A DNA stretch of 6,681 bases from Actinomycetota bacterium (GCA_003161205.1 PMOU01000456.1:1-6681); one strand, 5' to 3'; shown: positions 1-5,432, counted from the first letter of the stretch. The notes: generated from the sequence alone by a model not told the origin. Made by a program: numbers and translations.

Positions 1-1
1 G

Positions 2-709
2 AGCCCGGAGCAGGTCAGCCAGGGGTTGCGCCGCGAGTTCCCGGATGACCCGGCGCGGCATGTCGTGCACGAGACGATCTATCAGGCGCTTTACCGTCCC
101 GGGCTGGGCGGGCTGTCCCGCGAGCTGCCGGCCCGGGTGCTGCGCACACGCCGGCGGCGGCGCAGGCCGCACCGCCGGCCCGGCGAGCGCCGGCCGAACG
201 GGATCATCGCGATGACCATGGTTGATCAGCGGCCCGCCGAGGCGGCCGGCCGCGAGGAACCTGGGCACTGGGAAGGCGACCTGATCACCGGGGCGTCCAA
301 CCGGTCAGCGATCGGCACCCTGGTAGACCGGGCGTCGAGGTACACGATCTTGGTGCACCTGCCCGGACGGCACACCGCCGACGCGGTCCGCGACGCGCTC
401 ATCGCCGCCATGTCCGCGCTCCCGCCGCGGCTGCGCCGGTCGCTGACCTGGGACCAGGGCAAGGAGATGGCGCTGCACACCGAGATCAGCGCCGCGCTGG
501 GCATGCCGGTGTACTTCTGCGACAAGGCCAGCCCGTGGCAGCGGCCGAGCAACGAGAACACCAACGGGCTGCTCCGCCAGTACTTCCCCAAGGGCAGCGA
601 CCTGCGCGCGCACGGGCCGGACGACCTGGCCGCCGCAGCGGATGAGCTGAACGCCAGGCCGCGCAAGACGCTGGGCTGGGACACACCCGCCGGACGGCTC
701 GGCCGGTGA
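2..709 (+). CDS. IS30-family transposase, C-terminal part (5' end outside window)
   Basis: This is a DDE transposase that cuts and joins the ends of an IS30-type element. The frame is open to the window edge, and the residues before the TTG at 26 (SPEQVSQGL) fit the usual IS30 segment before the conserved HETIYQALY. The true start therefore lies upstream. Numbering from 26, the catalytic triad is visible: D85 in GHWEGDLITG, D143 in LTWDQGKEMA and E177 in SNENTNGLLRQYFPKG. The D143-E177 spacing leaves 33 residues between, the classic DD(33)E of the family. Residues 40-57 are very rich in arginine. The C-terminus (LNARPRKTLGWDTPAG) is also typical, so the 3' end appears complete and no frameshift is seen. 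The N-terminal helix-turn-helix part is missing only because of the window. A same-strand gene follows 39 bp downstream and may belong to the same element. Confidence 0.93.
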   Translation, partial: SPEQVSQGLRREFPDDPARHVVHETIYQALYRPGLGGLSRELPARVLRTRRRRRRPHRRPGERRPNGIIAMTMVDQRPAEAAGREEPGHWEGDLITGASNRSAIGTLVDRASRYTILVHLPGRHTADAVRDALIAAMSALPPRLRRSLTWDQGKEMALHTEISAALGMPVYFCDKASPWQRPSNENTNGLLRQYFPKGSDLRAHGPDDLAAAADELNARPRKTLGWDTPAGRLGR

Positions 710-748
710 GCTCGTGCCTGACCGCACGGCCAGCGGGCCGGAGCTGGG

Positions 749-1426
749 ATGATGATCAGCATGCCAGACATGCGCCGCCGCACCCCCGAGCCACCCGCCG
801 CAGCACCCGAGATCGTGTTCAAGCCCGGCACGGCGAACGAGCTGCTGCACGAGCTGGCGCCGCTGCTCGCGGAGGAAGGCATCGACGTCACTAACATCGA
901 CGTCCCCGACCTGGACACGCTGCAGCAGGCCCTCAACCGCGCGGTCGAACGGCGCAACATGGCCATCTTCACCCCCGTCGGGCACGCCCGCGAACTAGCC
1001 GCCGTCACCATGCGGCTCACCGCCGAAGCCATCGCCAGCGGCGACACCGAGCTCGCAGCCGGGATCCTCGACCAGGCCCAGCCCGAATCCCCGGACGATT
1101 CCGCGGCCACCGTCGCCGGCTGCACCGGCCTCGCGCTAGGCCTGCTCGACCAGTGGCTATCCGGGCACGACACCAGCGCACCAGACGGGCTGGCCAGGCT
1201 GACCCAGCTGCCCGCCGGGCACTGGACCGGGCAACGTGCCGCCACCGACATCATCACCCTGGCCCGCAAAGGACGCGCCTTCGCATCCCTCGGCTCCCTG
1301 ATCGCCCGCCAAGGCGGCCAGCACGTCCTCTACGGCAGCGCCCTCGCCCTCGCCGCTGCCCTCCAGGCCTGGTCACGACACACCCAAACCCCCCTCACCG
1401 ACCTAGCCCGCACCGTCATCCGTTAA
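749..1426 (+). CDS. Hypothetical protein, possible IS30 passenger gene
   Basis: I do not recognise a family for this 225-aa protein. It has a proline-rich start (residues about 9-20), then mostly alanine/leucine-rich segments that look helical, including ELLHELAPLLAEEG, TLQQALNRAVERR and ALALAAALQAW near the end. No signal peptide, clear membrane segment, metal site or nucleotide-binding motif is visible, so a cytoplasmic helical protein is likely. GC-rich third positions support real coding. Three in-frame ATGs compete at 749, 752 and 761. GGAG at 740-743 lies 5 nt before the first and 8 nt before the second, so the start is 749 or 752. It sits 39 bp after the transposase stop on the same strand, consistent with co-transcription and a passenger role. 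The reverse strand is also open over much of this stretch, which is usual in GC-rich DNA and does not argue for a gene there. Confidence 0.7.
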   Translation: MMISMPDMRRRTPEPPAAAPEIVFKPGTANELLHELAPLLAEEGIDVTNIDVPDLDTLQQALNRAVERRNMAIFTPVGHARELAAVTMRLTAEAIASGDTELAAGILDQAQPESPDDSAATVAGCTGLALGLLDQWLSGHDTSAPDGLARLTQLPAGHWTGQRAATDIITLARKGRAFASLGSLIARQGGQHVLYGSALALAAALQAWSRHTQTPLTDLARTVIR

Positions 1427-1435
1427 AGCCGGTAC

Positions 1436-1479
1436 GATCCCAGCCATCAGTGGCCAGTGTTGCGACGATGGCTGGAATC
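1436..1479. repeat. 13-bp inverted repeat after the passenger gene
   Basis: GATCCCAGCCATC (1436-1448) is matched by GATGGCTGGAATC (1467-1479) in inverted orientation, 12 of 13 positions pairing around an 18-nt loop. It begins 10 nt after the stop at 1426. It could be a transcription terminator without a T-tract, common in high-GC actinobacteria, or part of the right end of the insertion sequence. A second small hairpin, GCCCC/GGGGC, follows at 1481-1498. Confidence 0.5.
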
Positions 1480-1598
1480 CGCCCCGTCATAGTGGGGCCA
1501 ATCGGAGCCGTCGTAGCCAGGTGTCGGGGCGGGTCATAGGCGGGCCGGGCAGGGCCACTTCGGCGAGGTCGCGGCCGCCGGGTTTCCGGGGATGACTC

Positions 1599-1618
1599 GT
1601 CATAGTCCGTGAGATCCC
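1599..1618 (+). repeat. Copy 1 of a degenerate 20-bp direct repeat
   Basis: GTCATAGTCCGTGAGATCCC agrees at 14 of 20 positions with 5433-5452, in the same orientation, without gaps. The ends (GTCAT and GATCCC) are identical and the differences lie mainly in the middle. GCCGCCGGG occurs shortly upstream of both copies (1573-1581 and 5422-5430). Such agreement can arise by chance in biased DNA, so this is a tentative call. It might be a relic of the same type of element end on both sides of the TetR cluster. Confidence 0.25.
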
Positions 1619-1630
1619 GTAGCTGTCATG

Positions 1631-1662
1631 CCGGGGGAGCACGGTGCCGGGTAAGCCCCCGG
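1631..1662 (+). other. Hairpin CCGGGGG/CCCCCGG
   Basis: Seven perfectly complementary bases (1631-1637 and 1656-1662) enclose an 18-nt loop. The right arm is also part of a longer inverted pair with 1863-1877, so two alternative foldings compete. No gene starts close enough to make it an obvious leader or terminator. It could be structure in a non-coding RNA or in an element end. Confidence 0.35.
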
Positions 1663-1877
1663 TGGTAACACATGGTTGGACGTCGGCACTATGCGGACGC
1701 CTCGGCCTCGGACGGTCTATCCCCTGACGATGGCGATCGGGCTGCGGTTGCCCACGACATCGGAGTAGATGCTGAGCGAGCGGGCCAAAGGCGGACGGGC
1801 AGCGCGGCACCAGATGGGAGCACGCCGTCGAGCGATCTTGCCAGGGCAGCAGGCTGAGCTAACCGGGGCTTACCGGC
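1646..1877. repeat. Inverted pair of 17 and 15 nt spanning 232 bp
   Basis: GCCGGGTAAGCCCCCGG at 1646-1662 is the inverse complement of CCGGGGCTTACCGGC at 1863-1877, except that two homopolymer runs are each one base longer in the left arm. The central GGTAAGCCCC block is exact. The enclosed DNA has no convincing gene. The pair could be the ends of a small non-autonomous element or a long-range stem in an RNA. No target duplication is obvious at the outer edges. Confidence 0.45.
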
Positions 1878-1978
1878 GACCGACGGCACTGTCCAGCACG
1901 GCACGTTCGGTCGCGTCCGCGAGGCTCATGCAGACTGGGTAGATTGGCGCCTTGAGACCTCCGCTGGGAGCGTTGCAC

Positions 1979-2006
1979 ACGCACTCAGTAGCCGAATTGA
2001 GTGCGT
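1979..2006. repeat. Perfect 9-bp hairpin in the gene-free stretch
   Basis: ACGCACTCA (1979-1987) and TGAGTGCGT (1998-2006) are exact inverse complements with a 10-nt loop. No T-run follows on either strand. It lies about 145 bp beyond the 3' end of the SDR gene and about 550 bp beyond the passenger gene, so neither is a natural partner. It could be a protein-binding site, a remnant of an element end, or structure in an unannotated RNA. Confidence 0.4.
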
Positions 2007-2079
2007 CCATGCGACCACTCGGCCAACACCTCCGCCGACTACGGCGCACAAGGGATACACCACCCGCCTGAGTGGCACG

Positions 2080-2129
2080 ACGCCCGGATGTGCCGTTGTC
2101 CGGACGGGCGTAGCCGCCGGGCTAGCCCG
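2080..2129 (-). terminator. Possible terminator of the hydrolase-SDR operon
   Basis: Two structures follow the SDR stop on the minus strand. CGGGCTAGCCCG (2118-2129) is a perfect 12-bp palindrome. ACGCCCG (2080-2086) pairs with CGGGCGT (2105-2111), with extra GGA/TCC pairing inside past a bulge. There is no T-tract, so intrinsic termination is plausible but unproven. Confidence 0.35.
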
Positions 2130-2150
2130 AGATGTGTGTCCGGGCGACGA

Positions 2151-2885
2151 TCACCGCCCGGTCGTGATGCCGCCGTCGACGAGAACTGACTGACCGGTCA
2201 CGAAACTGGCGTCGTCTGAGGCGAGGAAGGTGACGACCGCGGCCACCTCTTCCGGCTCACCATGGCGCCCCATTGGCGTCGTTGTGGTGCTTCCGATCGT
2301 CATACGAGTCCGGATCGGACCTGGACACACGGCGTTCACGCGGATGCCAGCAGCTGCGTACTCCCCCGCCAATGCGTTCGTGAGCATGCGTATCCCGCCC
2401 TTGGATGCGCGGTACGCCGGCTGTCCCCCGCCGACCGCGATAAATGACGACGTCGAGCCGCACAGCACAACCGCCCCCCTCCGGCGCTCGAGCATCGCCG
2501 GCAGCACAGCCTGCACGGTGTTGAACGAGCCGGTCAGGTTGATGCCGACGACCTGGTCCCACTCCTCGCCGGTCAGCTGCGCGGTAGGTTGTTTGCGCCC
2601 GGATATGCCGGCCGCGCAGAACAGGGTGTCGATCGTCCCCAGGTCATCGGCTAGCTGGGCCACCGCCCGGTGCAGCGCATCTCGGTCGCGCACGTCGGCC
2701 GAGCAGGTACCCGCGATGCCGCCGGCGTCGCGGATGGCGCGTGCGGTCGCCGTCGCGGCATCCTCGTCCATGTCGAGCACGCCGATACGGGCTCCCAAAC
2801 GCGCGAATCGCCGTGCGGTGGCCGCGCCGATCCCCCCACCACCACCGGTGACGAGCGCGACGCGCCCACTGAACGTGTCGTCCAT
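2151..2885 (-). CDS. Short-chain dehydrogenase/reductase (SDR), classical type
   Basis: A classical SDR oxidoreductase, expected to interconvert an alcohol and a ketone with a nicotinamide cofactor in the cytosol. The ATG at 2885 is preferred because GGAG lies 5 nt before it. A GTG at 2891 would overlap the previous stop but has a weaker ribosome site. Numbering from that GTG, the cofactor loop TGGGGGIG is at 15-22. D40 ends the second strand (GVLDMD), suggesting preference for NAD(H) over NADP(H). Further motifs are D66 in ADV, N118 in GINLTG, a serine in CGSTSS (146 or 148), and the catalytic pair Y160/K164 in YRASK. The C-terminal SVLVDGG is typical. About 244 aa is normal for the family. 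One oddity is that the usual NNAG is CAAG (92-95). The gene is last in a tight minus-strand operon, 2 nt after the hydrolase stop. The substrate cannot be deduced. Confidence 0.92.
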   Translation of the reverse strand: MDDTFSGRVALVTGGGGGIGAATARRFARLGARIGVLDMDEDAATATARAIRDAGGIAGTCSADVRDRDALHRAVAQLADDLGTIDTLFCAAGISGRKQPTAQLTGEEWDQVVGINLTGSFNTVQAVLPAMLERRRGAVVLCGSTSSFIAVGGGQPAYRASKGGIRMLTNALAGEYAAAGIRVNAVCPGPIRTRMTIGSTTTTPMGRHGEPEEVAAVVTFLASDDASFVTGQSVLVDGGITTGR

Positions 2886-2887
2886 GA

Positions 2888-3751
2888 TCACTCCAGTCCG
2901 ATGAGCCGGGCGGGCGTGCGGCCGGCCATCAGTTCCAGGTCACGTGCGGATACTCCGGCGGAGTCGAGGGACCGCAGGTAGTTCGTCAGGCCAGCCGCCG
3001 GATGCGGTAGGTGCTCCGACCAGCCGAGGTCGGACGAGAGCACGCACCGTTCGACGCCCACTTGACCGATGACATTGATGACGTCTTCGAAGGCGCCGAT
3101 CTGGCCCTGACAGGTGTGCGCGGTGAACTCCAGGTACGCGCCCAACGCAGCCAGTTCGACACAGTCCGATACGGTCAGGTCGGGTCCGACCCCGTTCTGC
3201 AGAGCGTGCGTGACAAGCAGAGTGCCCCGTTGTCGCATCGCCTCGGCGAGAAGGAATTGTTCGTCACGCCCGATATGCCCGGTGGCCAGGACCGCCCCGT
3301 GTTGGACCGTCAACTCGATGACGTCGCGCACCTCGTCGGTGAGCCGGCCGTCAACCGCGACGTCACACGCGGGTGCGTCGCCGAAGGCGACTGAGCGCTT
3401 CGCGTCCGGAGCCGATGCCGCCGACAGCGTGGGCAACCACACCACGCGGGCGCCGTTGTCCAGCGCGGTGCGCACTGCCGCCGGATTGATTCCGCCGATC
3501 GGGGCGTCGCAGGTGATGCCACCGATGATGCTGACGCCGTCGATGGCGTCGTTCAACGCGTGCGCCACACCGACGGTGGGGAACTCATGGGGCTTGAGCA
3601 CAATGGCCCGCTGCCCCTCCTTGGCGGCTTCCCTCGCAGCGGTCTCGGGAGTGACGGCCGCTCGGCCACCGGTAACCCGTTCGACCACCGGTTCAGGGCC
3701 GAAGTGGCAGTGCAGGTCGACCGCACCGTCGACGCGGACGGCGCTAGTCAC
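2888..3751 (-). CDS. DUF6282-like metal-dependent hydrolase (amidohydrolase fold)
   Basis: A 287-aa protein that I read as a DUF6282-family relative of the amidohydrolase / phosphotriesterase superfamily, probably a metal-dependent TIM-barrel hydrolase or lactonase. Candidate metal ligands occur in superfamily order: H14 and H16 in DLHCHFGPE, K53 and H55 in VLKPHE, H159 in ATGHIG, H182 in VTHALQ, and D241 in SSDLGW. The HxH pair on the first strand and the late Asp are typical. No signal peptide is seen. The start is GTG at 3751, with GAGG about 9 nt before it. It overlaps the stop of the upstream 96-aa gene by 8 nt (GTGACTAG), so translation is probably coupled. The SDR follows after 2 nt. 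The substrate is unknown. Hydrolysis of a cyclic ester or amide formed or used by the partner oxidoreductase is an inference only. Confidence 0.8.
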   Translation of the reverse strand: MTSAVRVDGAVDLHCHFGPEPVVERVTGGRAAVTPETAAREAAKEGQRAIVLKPHEFPTVGVAHALNDAIDGVSIIGGITCDAPIGGINPAAVRTALDNGARVVWLPTLSAASAPDAKRSVAFGDAPACDVAVDGRLTDEVRDVIELTVQHGAVLATGHIGRDEQFLLAEAMRQRGTLLVTHALQNGVGPDLTVSDCVELAALGAYLEFTAHTCQGQIGAFEDVINVIGQVGVERCVLSSDLGWSEHLPHPAAGLTNYLRSLDSAGVSARDLELMAGRTPARLIGLE

Positions 3752-4034
3752 CGGCGCGCACCTCAGACGCGCTCATGAGGCTGGCCAACGCGCAGGCCTG
3801 CCGGGTCGCGAACACCAACCGGCGCGGAGCGAACGCATCTCCGAGCAGGTAGACGGACGCGCCGACCGCCTTCAGCTCGTGGAACAGGTCGTCGCGTCCG
3901 ACGTTATGGCCGACGACGACGGCGTCGATAGTGGCCGGTTTGCCGGCGAACTGGATCGGTCGCAACAGCGCCGCGCGCAGCCGGTCTGCCTCACTCGTTT
4001 CGGCGCCGGCGGCAACCATCCCATCCATGATCAT
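3744..4034 (-). CDS. Flavoenzyme C-terminal-like stub (Old Yellow Enzyme / dienoyl-CoA reductase type)
   Basis: The first gene of the minus-strand operon encodes only 96 aa. Residues about 34-85 resemble the last part of the nucleotide-binding domain of multidomain NADH:flavin oxidoreductases. IDAVVVGHNVGRDDLFHEL corresponds to the usual strand before a loop. VYLLGDAFAPRRLVFATRQA corresponds to the conserved GD segment (G65-D66) followed by the final helix. The FMN-binding barrel and the other dinucleotide-binding parts are absent, so on its own it should not be catalytic. ATG at 4034 lies 8 nt past a good -10 box, suggesting a leaderless transcript. ATGs at 4028 and 4019 are alternatives, the last with a GGATGGG upstream. 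Its stop overlaps the hydrolase GTG by 8 nt. It may be a truncated relic kept because its translation feeds the next gene, or a genuine small protein. The family assignment rests on a short stretch. Confidence 0.6.
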   Translation of the reverse strand: MIMDGMVAAGAETSEADRLRAALLRPIQFAGKPATIDAVVVGHNVGRDDLFHELKAVGASVYLLGDAFAPRRLVFATRQACALASLMSASEVRAGD

Positions 4035-4041
4035 ATTTGGG

Positions 4042-4071
4042 ACTATAGATGTCACCGACCATCGGCGACAA
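4042..4071 (-). promoter_or_regulatory. Promoter of the stub-hydrolase-SDR operon
   Basis: Read on the minus strand, TTGTCG (4066-4071) and TATAGT (4042-4047) form a good sigma-70/HrdB-type -35/-10 pair with an 18-nt spacer. Transcription would start around 4034-4036, at or next to the ATG at 4034. The promoter faces away from the TetR gene. Confidence 0.6.
4052..4068. promoter_or_regulatory. Candidate TetR operator palindrome
   Basis: TCACCGA (4052-4058) and TCGGCGA (4062-4068) are inverted arms with one mismatch around a 3-bp centre. The 17-bp palindrome fills most of the spacer between the minus-strand -35 and -10 boxes and touches the -35. A repressor bound there would block the promoter. 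TetR-family regulators commonly bind 15-20 bp palindromes in divergent intergenic DNA. Binding by the adjacent TetR protein is inferred. Confidence 0.5.
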
Positions 4072-4185
4072 GGGGTTCGTCGCACAACTACGTAATGAAA
4101 GTCCGCTTCGTTGAGCGTGGAACACGGTGTAAAAATGATGGATCGCGAAGAAATGATGAAGAGAAGTCCGGTTGGAGTTGGTGAA

Positions 4186-4800
4186 ATGCCGCCGTCTCGT
4201 GCGGACGCACGGCGCAATCGCGAGCGAATCCTCGACGCGGCGATCGGGATGTTCGCAGTCAACCGCGGACTGGGAACCCTGGACCAGGTCGCCGCGGCGG
4301 CCGGAGTCGGGAAAGGCACCGTGTACCGCCACTTCGTCAATCGTGAGGCGCTGATGGAGGCGGTGGCGCTGCGGCAGTTCGAGGAACTGCGCGAGCGCGC
4401 CGATCAGGCCCTGGAGCCTTCGCAAGAGCCGGTCGAGGCATTCGTGGCGCTGGTGCGCGACATCCTCACCTACAACCGCGAGCGTGGCCTGTACCTGGAG
4501 GTGGTTCGCGCCGGGTCGATGCCGAGCAAGATCGTCGCGGCACAGGCGCACATGCGCGAACCGCTCGCCGTGTGCATGGACCGCTGCCGCGCACACGGTG
4601 TGATCAGCGACGACGTCGACTCCTACGACTTGTTCGTCCAGATCGGCGGCTCGTCCATGCGGCTCAGCGTGGTTGACGCACCACCGCAGCGCTGGCATCG
4701 TGCGCTCGTGCTCATCCTGCGTGCGGTCGGTTTTCCCGAGGAGCGCCTGGCATCGGTGGTGAGCAACCCGTCAACCGTCACCGTAAAACCACCGGGCTAG
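4186..4800 (+). CDS. TetR-family transcriptional regulator
   Basis: A 204-aa one-component repressor. The N-terminal domain has the standard pattern: ILDAAIGMFAVNRG (15-28), then the helix-turn-helix at about 31-50 ending in GVGKGTVYRHF, followed by the linker helix NREALMEAV. The remainder (about 65-190) is the variable ligand-binding and dimerisation domain. The frame is open upstream to a TTG at 4111, with ATGs at 4135 and 4153. ATG 4186 is chosen because GGAG (4174-4177) precedes it by 8 nt and the protein then begins MPPSRADARRNRERIL, the usual TetR length. It is divergent from the hydrolase-SDR operon across about 150 bp holding a palindrome, so it probably controls that operon and perhaps itself. 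The ligand is unknown. No clear promoter for this gene was found. TTGAGC at 4111 with AATGAT at 4134 is a weak possibility. Confidence 0.93.
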   Translation: MPPSRADARRNRERILDAAIGMFAVNRGLGTLDQVAAAAGVGKGTVYRHFVNREALMEAVALRQFEELRERADQALEPSQEPVEAFVALVRDILTYNRERGLYLEVVRAGSMPSKIVAAQAHMREPLAVCMDRCRAHGVISDDVDSYDLFVQIGGSSMRLSVVDAPPQRWHRALVLILRAVGFPEERLASVVSNPSTVTVKPPG

Positions 4801-4837
4801 CTCCCGGCGTAGCCGTCCGCTATTGCCGCCGAGGGAG
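4801..4837 (+). terminator. Stem-loop directly after the TetR gene
   Basis: CTCCCGGCG (4801-4809) pairs with CGCC (4827-4830) plus GGGAG (4833-4837), nine pairs with a 2-nt bulge. It starts on the base after the stop codon. There is no T-tract, so it is a probable rather than certain terminator. Confidence 0.4.
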
Positions 4838-4875
4838 CGACTCTCAGAATTCTCGCGTGTTGCCAGCGTGTGTTT

Positions 4876-4881
4876 TATAGT
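4876..4881 (+). promoter_or_regulatory. Possible -10 box for the GYD-domain gene
   Basis: TATAGT lies in an unusually AT-rich spot (TTTTATAGT) 60 nt before the ATG at 4942. It is identical to the -10 box of the divergent operon. No good -35 is seen at the right distance: TTGCCA at 4860-4865 is only 10 nt upstream. The gene may need an activator, or the box may be fortuitous. Confidence 0.35.
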
Positions 4882-4941
4882 GCTGCCCGGCCAGATGCAG
4901 GCCAGTACAGACCAAATTCGGGGAAGCTGAGGGGACCAGCC

Positions 4942-5280
4942 ATGGCGAAGTACGTGACCTTCTTCACCTACACCAGCGACACATGGGCGCGGATGATCCA
5001 GGAGCCTGGCGACCGGACCGCCGCGATACGGCAGCTGGCCGAATCGCTGGGGGGATCGGTTGAGTGCGTTTACTGGATGTCCGGCCCTCACGATGGGATG
5101 GTCATCGCAGATCTCCCTGACTCAGTCAGGGGCGCCGCCCTGAGCGCCATTGTCGGAAGTACGGCTACCTTCAAGAACCTCGAGTCGCATGAACTGCTGA
5201 CTCAAGAGCAGCTCAGCCAGGCACTGTCACTCTCCAAGGACATGATGCAGGCTTACCAGCCACCGGGCCAGCAAAGCTAG
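4942..5280 (+). CDS. GYD-domain protein
   Basis: A small 112-aa protein resembling the GYD domain family, whose members have a compact ferredoxin-like fold and no established biochemical role. The family pattern is visible: an N-terminal strand KYVTFFTYTSDTWARMI, a helix with AIRQLAESLGGSVECVYWMSGPHDGMVIADLPD in the middle, and ALSAIVGSTATFKNLESHELLT leading into the C-terminal helix. The frame is open upstream to about 4870, but ATG 4942 has GAGGGG (4929-4934) 7 nt before it and gives the normal family length. No signal peptide or membrane segment is seen. It lies 141 bp after the TetR gene on the same strand with a terminator-like hairpin between, so it is probably transcribed separately. 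A link to the hydrolase-SDR pathway is possible only by proximity. Confidence 0.88.
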   Translation: MAKYVTFFTYTSDTWARMIQEPGDRTAAIRQLAESLGGSVECVYWMSGPHDGMVIADLPDSVRGAALSAIVGSTATFKNLESHELLTQEQLSQALSLSKDMMQAYQPPGQQS

Positions 5281-5296
5281 CGCGGTTGTACCGCGC
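5280..5296 (+). terminator. Strong hairpin at the stop of the GYD gene
   Basis: GCGCGGT (5280-5286), loop TGT, ACCGCGC (5290-5296): seven perfect GC-rich pairs starting at the last base of the stop codon. No T-run follows, which is common for actinobacterial terminators. Confidence 0.55.
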
Positions 5297-5432
5297 AGAA
5301 TGCCCGGATCTGCAGGTGCCCGAGGATCGCTTCGATGCCGGGCTCGGGCTGGGATAGCACCGGCGGCGTCCCTGGGCCTGTGGCCGAGGGACGTGCGCTG
5401 GGTAGCCCTGGTGGAGTGGGTGCCGCCGGGCG

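Larger units (their letters stand above)
1..1426 (+). mobile_element. IS30-family insertion sequence, right part, with probable passenger gene
   Basis: The element is inferred from the transposase gene and the closely following same-strand gene. The left end is outside the window, so the terminal inverted repeats and target duplication cannot be matched. The right boundary is therefore only a minimum, set at the stop of the second gene. The true end may lie in the inverted-repeat-rich DNA just beyond, roughly 1430-1500. If the 225-aa gene is not part of the element, the IS would end between 710 and 750. Confidence 0.5.
1427..2150. other. Gene-free stretch with several inverted repeats
   Basis: No open frame here has a convincing ribosome site, family resemblance or consistent codon bias. 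Short frames such as 1672-1857 (+), 1487-1810 (-) and 1689-1904 (-) encode low-complexity arginine/serine/proline-rich peptides and overlap one another. The stretch contains the hairpins listed separately. No tRNA cloverleaf or CRISPR-type repeat was seen. It lies between an IS30 gene pair and the 3' end of the SDR gene, so decayed mobile-element DNA or the non-coding flank of an element is the simplest reading. Confidence 0.55.

Noticed and set aside
226..1269. Long open frame on the minus strand across the transposase and passenger gene
   Set aside because: Its serine/alanine/arginine-rich translation has no family resemblance and it is antisense to two well-biased genes. Such mirror frames are routine in high-GC DNA.
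1487..1810. Minus-strand 107-aa frame in the gene-free region
   Set aside because: The composition is proline/arginine-rich without any recognisable domain, and no convincing start signal was found. It could conceal an old element remnant, but this cannot be supported.
1672..1857. Small plus-strand frame in the gene-free region
   Set aside because: No ribosome site, low-complexity peptide, and it lies between inverted-repeat arms. No evidence of coding.
1427..2150. tRNA, attachment site or CRISPR array in the gene-free stretch
   Set aside because: No T-loop-like GTTCGAATCC or cloverleaf spacing, and no regularly spaced direct repeats were found.
2230..2904. Plus-strand open frame opposite the SDR gene
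   Set aside because: It is antisense to a clear SDR with all catalytic motifs, and the translation is low complexity.
3114..4184. Plus-strand open frame opposite the hydrolase and into the divergent promoter
   Set aside because: It is antisense to the hydrolase, crosses the regulatory region, and has no recognisable domain or ribosome site.
4111..4185. Longer N-terminus for the TetR gene from TTG 4111 or ATG 4135
   Set aside because: The added residues are not TetR-like, and ATG 4186 has a well-placed GGAG and yields the standard family start.
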